This document shows positions 55,958 to 64,000 of a DNA stretch of 64,000 nucleotides, piece by piece. Position numbers and translations under genes: made by a program. The notes below the pieces were generated by a model. It ran no database searches and was not told the origin of the DNA. It worked only from the letters and a program-made list of their open reading frames with translations. The stretch is taken from the NCBI GenBank assembly GCA_015657535.1, contig JADHZB010000822.1:1-64000 (forward strand). The letters are read 5' to 3'. Numbering within the stretch: position 1 is the first letter of the stretch; every line of letters begins with the position of its first letter. This DNA comes from Nephromyces sp. MM_2019 (Eukaryota; Apicomplexa; Aconoidasida; Nephromycida).

Positions 55958-56607
55958 TTAAGAGTTATATATTTGGGAACATAATAACTCGAAAATTTGT
56001 ATTCCATAATTGATGTCACTTATCCTTATAATCTGTGAAACTTCATAAAGGGACTGTGAAGGTTCAGCTTCATGGATAACGGTGGCTGAATGTCGTAATC
56101 TTACAGGGAAGATCACCGGTTTAACTTTGTCCAACTTATTATAACCTTCTTGGCTATCTGTACTACTATGGTCAGAGTCAGAGAAATCAGCATCATCTGT
56201 TTGGAATATTGTGTCTGTTTTCTCTAGGTTATCATCTGTGTCTGTACCTAAAGATAGAACAATTTATGATTAATTATTATAAATAGGATATTTGAATGAT
56301 GTTTGGTTAATTATTATAATTAGGATATTTGAATCAAGTGTTTACCTATAAAATGTGGGCTTGCTTCAAGTTCTTTGATATCTTCCTTAAACCTAACTTT
56401 TGATTGTTTGGACTTGTCGAGTTTTTCAGGTTTCTGGATATCATTGAGTTTTTCTAGAAAAAAAACAAAACGTTTCTTTGAATATATAATTCTAATAAAT
56501 AAAATAAGAAAAAAATTACCTAGATCATTGATTAAATCTATATTTTGGTTTTGTTTAGGATCGTAGTCATTCAAGGGTGATCCACTTGGTCGATGATCCT
56601 GAGACAT
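55958..56607 (-). CDS. Acidic disordered segment: separate small gene or 3' exons of VPS13
   Basis: At least three exons read from 56607: the first ends near 56518 (INDLG), the second lies at about 56347-56454 and the third ends at TAA 55958-55960. The product is rich in Asp, Ser, Thr and Lys (a DTDDN region, then DADFSDSDHSSTDS) with one less polar block, VKPVIFPVRLRHSATVIHEA. It may start at ATG 56607. Alternatively TGTCTCAG at 56599-56606 is the acceptor of a 135-base intron whose donor GTATAA is at 56733; phases match exactly, and the segment would then be the C-terminal tail of VPS13. The absence of any promoter-sized gap (121 bases) favours the second reading. Confidence 0.55.
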
Positions 56608-56727
56608 ATTAAGAAGGATGGATTGAATGTGTGTTGATGTTCAGCAAAAATCATTATATATATAATTAAAAAAAATTTATTTTAAGATTTGTATAAAATA
56701 AATAGACACATTGTAATGAGTGTAAAT

Positions 56728-57577
56728 TTATACCTCTTTCGATCTAATGTAGTCCAATGTTGAATTACCACTCTTAATGTGACGTATTTTTAAATAATAA
56801 TTTATGGTTGTTTCTGAGGAGCGGCCTGCATATCTAATTGGACCTTTAGGTGTGTTTGAGCTAATAATATTAATATCAATGATAGAACTCCTGGGACTTA
56901 TCCAATTAATTCTTCCTTCTTCTATATAACCAATCGATTTTTCACCCAAAAAAAGAAATCTTGATTTCTTTATCATTTTCTTAGTGAGAGGTGTGTACTT
57001 CTTATTTGGATTAGAGAAATCAAAGTCATCACCTTTTCGATGTTTTAATGGTATGAGTAATTTTATTCGACGATGTTTAAGTTTTGGTAAATATAAAGAA
57101 TAAGCTCTTGCCCAAGAGATACTGAAATTATATGTTTTGTTAAGGAGTCCTGTATCATCAAATATTCGCTTAGGTCTTAGCTAGAAAATTTAATTAAAAA
57201 AACATTTTATTTTCTAGTATATTACAAAATTTAAATTATATACAAAACATATATGGAGCAATGATATAATAAATAGATATCAATATATAACTAGAAATAC
57301 ATATATTTTATGTATTAAATCAAAAACTTAATAATATAATATAAAAATACATATACATGATTGCTAACTGTTAAAAAAAATTCATTGAATAGAAACTATG
57401 GTTAATCAAGTATCGCAAGATTAAATTATAAGATATATATATATATATAAATAGGTATATTTAAATACACGGTATGTTATTAGATATATTCAATGATATA
57501 CACACATCTATATAGTCAATCAGTATATATATATATATATATATAAACACACAATGTAACTAAATGTATATTCAATG

Positions 57578-57608
<31 letters not shown>

Positions 57609-60600
57609 GCTTCAATCATAGGTATTGCATGTATTTGATTTAATAACCCAGAACAAGCTAATGAGCCACATAATAAGAAACTTGAAGGTACACCAAAAAT
57701 TATACCCCCAATACCTGATATAGTCCCTAATCCAGCCCCTTTGAGAGAGGCTATAATTCGATCTTTTAGATCATTTGTGTGTAAGTTATCCAAGTGTAAT
57801 AATGTGGCTTTAACTGGCTTATAGCCAAAATTGATCAAATTGATTGCTAAATTAGAAGCCAAATTCTTAAATCCCAATCTATATAAACATTATTAGAATG
57901 TATGTGAATATTGAGTATTATATGATATAATAAGGATTAATAAAATATGTTTAAATATTGAGTATTATATGATATAATAAGGATTAATAGAATGTATTTA
58001 ATTATTGAGTAAAATATGATATAAATCAATAAATAAAAATCAGTTATATGTATTATATAACACCATGATGTAACAACTGTATCTTATTATTTATCTATAA
58101 TTTGAGTCATTATCAAGGTCTAGGAGTAAGATAGTGTGTGTGAATCTATATAATAAATTTAATATTGTATGTATCTATCTATATAATAAATCCAATTGTG
58201 TGTGTATGTATCTATATAATAAATCCAATTGTGTGTGTGTGTATCTAAATATTTAAATAATAAAATTCATCAGTTTGTGTAGGTAAAAGAAAAACTTACA
58301 TAACACCCTCTGCAGCATTACTCGGTTGATCAATTGAAGTCATATCATACACCATTTCTGGAGCTACAGAAAATGGTGTTGTGTTTCCAGCTACGCCTTC
58401 TAAACATGTGTACCAACTACCCATACATCTATGACCAGAATCAATAAAACCAGAAAACAATTCCAATGCAAATACATATGCACCTCTAGCCACAGGAAAA
58501 ACAACAAAATGGGGATTTATACGTGTAGATGAAGAGGAGATTTCCTAAGGGGAAAATGTACACACAAATTTTTTTGTAATTTTAGGAACCATGTGTGTGT
58601 CAAAATAATCATGTTTTAATTCAAATGAAAAAGTGTCTATAAATATTTATGAAATTGTGATCAAAAATGTGTGTACAAAATATTCATATAATTGTACTCC
58701 AAAATCTGTATATAAATATATATAAAATTGTACTCAAAATTGTGTGTCAAAATAATCATGAAATTGTACTCAACATGTGTGTAAAACTAGTCATGAAATT
58801 GAACTTAACATGTGTGTCAAAATAATCATGAAATTGTACTCAAAAATGTGTGTAAGAAACATTCATAATGTGATGCTCAATGAAAATATGTGTATAATTA
58901 TTTATACTTAAAATGAAAATGTGTATATAAATCAAATCTAAATATTGATGTGTGTATAGTATACCTTCCACATTTTTTCAGCACCAGATTTCCAATGCTT
59001 TGTAATAATTAAAGGGTTACCAAGCATATCAATTGCACCCAAAACTCTATATATTTGTGTAATACCTTGTATAATATATCTATTAGAAAAATCACTGATA
59101 ATATCAAAAGGAGCTCCTCTTATATTTTCTTGATTTTCTCTTCCAAATGTAATATTTGCATCACTATATACACACAGGACATTATATGTATGTATTATAT
59201 GTATGTGTGTGTGTGTTTATATACATATAGGACATTATATGTATGTATTATATGTATGTGTATGTGTGTTTATATACACACAGGACATTATATGTATGTA
59301 TTATATGTATGTGTATGTGTGTTTATATACACACAGGACATTATATGTATGTATTATATGTATGTGTATGTGTGTTTATATACATATAGGACATTATATG
59401 TATGTATTATATGTATGTGTATGTGTGTTTATATACATATAGGACATTATATGTATGTATTATATGTATGTGTGTGTGTATAAATAATTTTTTTTTTTCA
59501 AATAAATATATATATATATACATGTCTAACTTACCTAATGTGTGGACTTCTCTTTACAACAGTAAGTATAGATCGTATGATATCTGATTTAGGCTGTGTA
59601 TTTTCACTAAGTGGGCCTTGTTTCTTCCTATTTCTCACATTCATAACAACCTCTATTTTACTTACATCCAAAAGTGAAATATATAACCGTTTTAAACCAA
59701 CAGATTCAAATGAACTATCACTACTTGTTTGATCAAACATTTCAATTGGGCCTAAATTATATGAAAATTTATGTATCCAAAATGATTATATATCATATGT
59801 GTATAATATGTGTGTAAAATAATTAATTACACACTCAAGCCATGCATCATCCAAATCAATTCAACATTTCCATAGTGTAAATACATACACTTGGTATATA
59901 CACATATACATTTCCTAAACACATTTATACCCATATATACTTTATTCCCCTTCACTCACACTATACCTTACACACACTATACCCTACATAAAATATACCC
60001 TATACGCAATATATACAATAAACACAATATATACTATATACACTATATACACATTATACTCCACACACAATATACCGCACCCACAATATACACCGTACCC
60101 CACTCAAATTACCCCCCCCNCCCCTCCCAAAACCCTACACCCCTCCCCCTCAATCCTTACACACACATACACATACACACATACACATACACACATACAA
60201 ATACACACACCTAAGAGAGTAGACCATTCTTCACCATATACAAGGTTTTCAGAGTCTCGAATTGATTTAATAGTGTTTTGTAAGAAATTAATGTCAAATG
60301 TGCCTAATAAATCATCGAATAGTACGAGTACAGAAGTTAACAGTGCTAAATCAACATTGATAGACATAGGGACAATTGATATAAAACATTTATTAAGGTC
60401 TAACATATATAATTGATTAACATAACGAAACTCAAAGGTTGATTTATATGAGTAAGAAAATGTGTGTGATTGATCATTATTTTGATATATTTGAGGTAGA
60501 TTAAATAATTCTCTTTGGTGTGTAAGATATTTATTCACATCCATAATTTCATTATTATGATGTGTAGATCTATTGAGTAAATTAATTAATTCAATTGGCC

Positions 60601-60914
60601 TCAATACAGTTGGATAATAAGCACTCTTTATATGGCTATCTATCTGTAACCACCCTAATAACATATTTATCTTGTATCTATCCTTTAATGTTTCAATGTG
60701 TGTAGTGAAATTTGTAAGTGAAATATATACAATTTCAGAAGGTTCAGAATTAGTTATACTTAAACCAAATCCATCCCAACGTATATCAAAGGCTATATTA
60801 AAATCAAATAATTTGGTTATATCAAAATTTGTTGATTTTCGTTGTTTCCCTGAAAATTCTATTTCTATATTTTCTTCATCACTTGATTCCTTATCAAAAT
60901 AAAAGTCTGAAATG

Positions 60915-60952
<38 letters not shown>

Positions 60953-63900
60953 TCATACACATCTATAGATCTAAACCTATGTAGATACAACCATATATAC
61001 AACACAAATAAATCAATATAGAAACATATATATTATAGAAATATATATATTATAGAAATACACATATAAACATATAGAAATATATACATATACAATACAC
61101 ATATAGAAATACAAGTATAAAATAACAATAAGATGTTAAACCCTTTACACAACATAGTGTACAACCAAACATACATACCAACACATATACAAACACCCAT
61201 ACAAACACATACATACAAACAAACATACATACAAAAAACATACATACAAACAAACATACATATAAACACATATACAAACACCCACATACAAACACACCCA
61301 TACAAACACCCACATATAAACACACCCATACAAACACATAAACACACCCATACAAACACCCACATACAAACACACCCATACAAACACATAAACACACCCA
61401 TACAAACACCCACATATAAACACACCCATACAAATACCCACATATAAACACACCCACACAAACACCCACATATAAACACACCCATACAAATACCCACATA
61501 TAAACACACCCATACAAACACATAAACACACCCATACAAACACCCACATATAAACACACCCATACAAACACCCACATATAAACACACCCATACAAATACC
61601 CACATATAAACACACCCATACAAATACCCACATATAAACACACCCATACAAATACCCACATATAAACACACCCATACAAACACCCACACATAAACACACC
61701 CATACAAATACCCACATACAAACACACCCATACAAACACATAAACACACCCATACAAACACCCACATATAAACATACCAAATGAGTTGAAAATTGTACCA
61801 ATGGCCATATCATTCATAGCAATAGATTTTTTAAGGCGTGTGTGAAATTTAAAAATAAGGTACATTGTACCCGCATGAATTTGACCCTTGATAAGTATAC
61901 CTTCACTTGATTTTTTTTGTGATTTTAAACACACAAATTTCTTAAATGATTTGGTTGAAATATCTATATAAAAACCATTTTTTTTAGCAGCTTCCATCCA
62001 ATCAAATAATGGGTCAAATAATTCTTTATCGTTTGTATCATCAAGTTCATGAACAGGATTTATTTCATATGAATTAGAGAATTTATTTTTACTTTTGAGT
62101 GATTCACTTGAAAGCATTGAAAATCGTTGAAAATGTGTAAATAAATTAGTAATTTTACGATCACCTTTCCTCCAAAATAATAATTTTTTAGGTATATCTG
62201 GATTATACCATGAAAATCTTAATCCCTTATCCATATCTATATTTGTTATATCTTCCTTATCTATTAATATAGGTTTAATTGTTTCCCAATATTTATACAC
62301 ATTATTCTGTCCAAAATATAGGGGATTTCCTGTGTAATTGAACATTAATATATCTGGATACTTTGGTACATGTAATGACACCTTACGACACCCTCCATAC
62401 AAATTTATTTCCGTCTGTTTATATATAAAAAAGGGGTTTATTAAGTAGGTGTGTGTGTGTATGTGTGTGAGGAATGTATTTGGGAGGTGTGTATGTGTAG
62501 CGGGTGTATGCGGATATGTAGAGAATGTGTGTATATGGCGGGTGTGTGTGTGTAGAGGGTGTATGCGGATATGTAGAGAGTGTGTAGAGGGTGTATGCGG
62601 ATATGTAGAGAATGTGTGTATATGGCGGGTGTGTGTGTGTAGAGGGTGTATGCGGATATTTAGAGAATGTGTGTATGTGTCGAAGGAGTGTGTGTATGTG
62701 TTTGTGGATATTTGTAATATATGTATAGGTATTATATATATATATATATAATAAAGATATATCCATTTTCTGTATAGATTACATGTGTAAGGATTATATA
62801 TATATACATAACGTGCATACACCAAAATATAGTATATACACACCTCTGTATTTTGGAGTGACCATAAATTCAGTTTCTTAGCAGTAGGATGTCTGATTTG
62901 AAAGAGAGTAGGTTTATTAATATCGAATTCAAAGGACCATATATCATCTTCATTATACACATTTTGACCACCCCAAGCTAATCGTATATGTTTTTGTGAT
63001 ATTTTGTATTTAATGTCATTATATTCATCTTCATTTTGGTTTGGTTGTACACCCGTTATTTGTATGAAACATGTATTCTTTGATTGTGGGTGAAATTCAA
63101 TGCTTTCACCGGGATTAATTTTGTGTATAATAGGGCTTGGTTTACTTATTAATCTATCCTTTACAACCTCTCTAAACCATAATATATTATCTCGTTTATT
63201 ACGTATAATATAATTGGGTATAATTTCAAGTAATATAGTACGAAAATAAGGAGCTGGACACATAGACATACTCCCCATAAAAGATAATTTTGGTAATATT
63301 TCTGTAGCGGGTATAACTAAGGATTGTAATGATAAATCAGACATACGACATGAATTTGTAAATGTGTATGTACTCCTATTTGTTAAATTAAATAAATTAA
63401 AACGCTCCTTAATTTTCGTCCATTGATTTTTCTTATATTGTACATAATTTGAAAAATTGGGTATTAATTCTAAATTTTGATATGATATACCCATTTTCAT
63501 TTCTACCCCAACAAATTCACACGGTAATGCTGTACGTACATGTGGTTTAATATAAAATCGTGCTGAATTTGATGTACGTTCTAATATTATAGGTGTGTGT
63601 AAACGATTTACCACCTATAAATTTATATATATATACATATTGTGTGTGTGAGGGGGGGGGAGGGGTGATATGAGGAATTGTTTATATGGATTATGAAGGT
63701 ATATCCCATTCAAAATTACCTATTTCATAAACTTTTTATATTGTCGTATTTGTGTGTGTGTCATGTGTGTTATATATATATATAGCTTACCAAGAAAATC
63801 ATGTATGAATTATCAATAAATCAATAATAAGAAATTATGTGTATACTAGATTCAGATCACATATTATACATTATACCTTACACATCACACACATCATACA

Positions 63901-64000
63901 TACATACATACCCAAATAGAGGCAAAAATAGTAAAACTTTTGACAGCTGTGCCACATTGAAATTTGGTGGTTTGTGGGGGACAACGCCTCAATGAAGAGG
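56728..64000 (-). CDS. VPS13: VPS13-family bridge-like lipid transfer protein, C-terminal half, 5' end beyond the window
   Basis: VPS13 proteins carry lipids between membranes at contact sites. Exons: up to 63912, 62844-63614, 61778-62414, 60211-60906, 59535-59751, 58965-59163, 58300-58544, 57608-57878 and 56728-57180, all phases agreeing. The first (partial) exon joins to give FASIWVVNRLHTPIILERTS, the start of the SHR-BD/DUF1162-type region, which continues through YIIRNKRDNILWFREVVKDR. Further on, RVLGAIDMLGNP and KSGAEKMW give the conserved VPS13 C-region, and GLGTISGIGGIIFGVPSSF fits its glycine-rich amphipathic part. The last exon holds a PH-like end (FLFLGEKSIGYIEEGRINWI). The chorein N-terminus must lie past 64000. 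Introns carry minisatellites. The stop at 56728 may be bypassed by splicing. Confidence 0.87.
57431..57605. repeat. (TA)n tracts in a VPS13 intron
   Basis: Several TA runs (57431-57449, 57524-57545, 57579-57603) interspersed with ACACAC, in the intron 57181-57607. The last run abuts the donor. Confidence 0.8.
59176..59493. repeat. 53-base tandem repeat, six copies
   Basis: AGGACATTATATGTATGTA begins at 59176, 59229, 59282, 59335, 59388 and 59441, exactly 53 bases apart. Copies differ mainly at a CACACAGG/CATATAGG variant. The array fills most of the VPS13 intron 59164-59534. Confidence 0.95.
60111..60150. other. C-rich run with an ambiguous base
   Basis: A run of C interrupted by N at position 60120 and followed by CCCTCCC. 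It lies in the VPS13 intron 59752-60210. The N is the only ambiguous base I noticed and probably marks a homopolymer the assembler could not resolve. Confidence 0.85.
60918..60946. repeat. (TA)n tract near an acceptor
   Basis: A TA run of about 28 bases just inside the minus-strand 3' end of the VPS13 intron 60907-61777. Confidence 0.8.
61265..61775. repeat. 28-base minisatellite, about 18 units
   Basis: The unit is CACACCCATACAAACACCCACATATAAA (written as two parts: CACACCCATACAAACA then CCCACATATAAA). A 22-base variant (CACACCCATACAAACACATAAA) is interspersed. The array fills the VPS13 intron up to the donor at 61777. Because the unit has no stop on the minus strand, it keeps long false open frames of the type GVFICGYLYGCVYMWV. 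Confidence 0.95.
62415..62843 (-). repeat. Minisatellite-bearing intron of VPS13 that is open in frame
   Basis: Units with GGTGTATGCGGATATGTAGAGA (plus strand) recur near 62504, 62560, 62591 and 62646, with a larger 87-base step between GGCGGGTG copies (62537, 62624). The intron is 429 bases (143 codons) and has no stop in the sense frame. Boundaries are GTGTGT and AAACAG. Confidence 0.75.
63648..63665. repeat. G-rich run
   Basis: TGAGGGGGGGGGAGGGG on the plus strand within the intron 63615-63911 of VPS13. It is a purine run, short and possibly length-variable. Confidence 0.8.

Noticed and set aside
59940..60150. Telomere-like CCCTA motifs
   Set aside because: Only scattered single copies (ACCCTACA, ATACCCTATA) within CA/TA-rich intron sequence; no tandem CCCTAAA array.
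61033..61813. Long open frames of Gly/Val/Cys/Tyr/Trp repeats on the minus strand
   Set aside because: They are translations of the 28-base minisatellite inside a VPS13 intron with proper splice borders. Real exons on both sides join in phase without them.

Overview
This window is nuclear DNA of an AT-rich unicellular eukaryote. Genes are split by many short GT-AG introns (about 40-130 bases in the central genes), all assigned genes use the standard code, and spacers are long and AT-rich. The gene set includes gamma-tubulin, IFT88, a Dpy-30 protein, TAF2, SEC22, POLD4, VPS13, two sphingomyelin-synthase-like proteins and a GAR transformylase. It fits an alveolate, probably an apicomplexan relative with a flagellated stage. 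That placement is an inference. The purine gene is unexpected, because the well-studied apicomplexan parasites have lost de novo purine synthesis. From memory, the tunicate-associated Nephromyces/Cardiosporidium lineage keeps it, so that lineage is the first one I would test.

Layout. Bases 112-8106 (+) hold the 3' part of a very large helical protein of unknown function. Then come a Dpy-30 protein (8867-9223, -), a doubtful micro-gene (9775-10233, +), gamma-tubulin in 13 exons (10956-13236, +), a 13-exon protein with 26-residue Trp repeats (13562-16340, -), two sphingomyelin-synthase-like genes in tandem (17288-18895 and 21713-22999, +), POLD4 (24195-24983, +), SEC22 (25562-27152, -), a C2-like protein (30314-32117, -), GAR transformylase PurN (33062-34473, -), TAF2 with a C-terminal bromodomain-like region (35139-41787, +), a LicD/fukutin-like type II membrane protein (41965-43291, -), a four-TM protein (44339-45137, -), a secreted protein (46623-48470, +), an 85-residue probable membrane protein in three tiny exons (49253-49747, +), IFT88 (50147-52443, -), a coiled-coil protein (54777-55581, +), an acidic segment (55958-56607, -), and the C-terminal half of a VPS13-family lipid-transfer protein (56728 to past the window end, -). 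Exon boundaries were read by eye. In the assembled genes all intron phases agree and the frame closes.

The two ends differ sharply from the middle. In the first gene and in VPS13 the introns are packed with (TG)n, (TA)n and (CA)n tracts and with true minisatellites of 66, 53 and 28 bases. Short ACACAC tracts also occur on the sense strand inside exons, giving His-Thr runs. The 48 kb between them has ordinary AT-rich introns and almost no such tracts. The change falls at gene boundaries. This is either a real compositional domain structure or a sign of contig joining, and it is the most striking feature of the window.

Functional links are loose, as expected for a eukaryotic chromosome. IFT88, Dpy-30 and gamma-tubulin point to cilia and microtubules. 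The two sphingomyelin-synthase-like enzymes, SEC22, VPS13 and the LicD-like protein act in membranes and the secretory pathway. TAF2 and POLD4 act in the nucleus.
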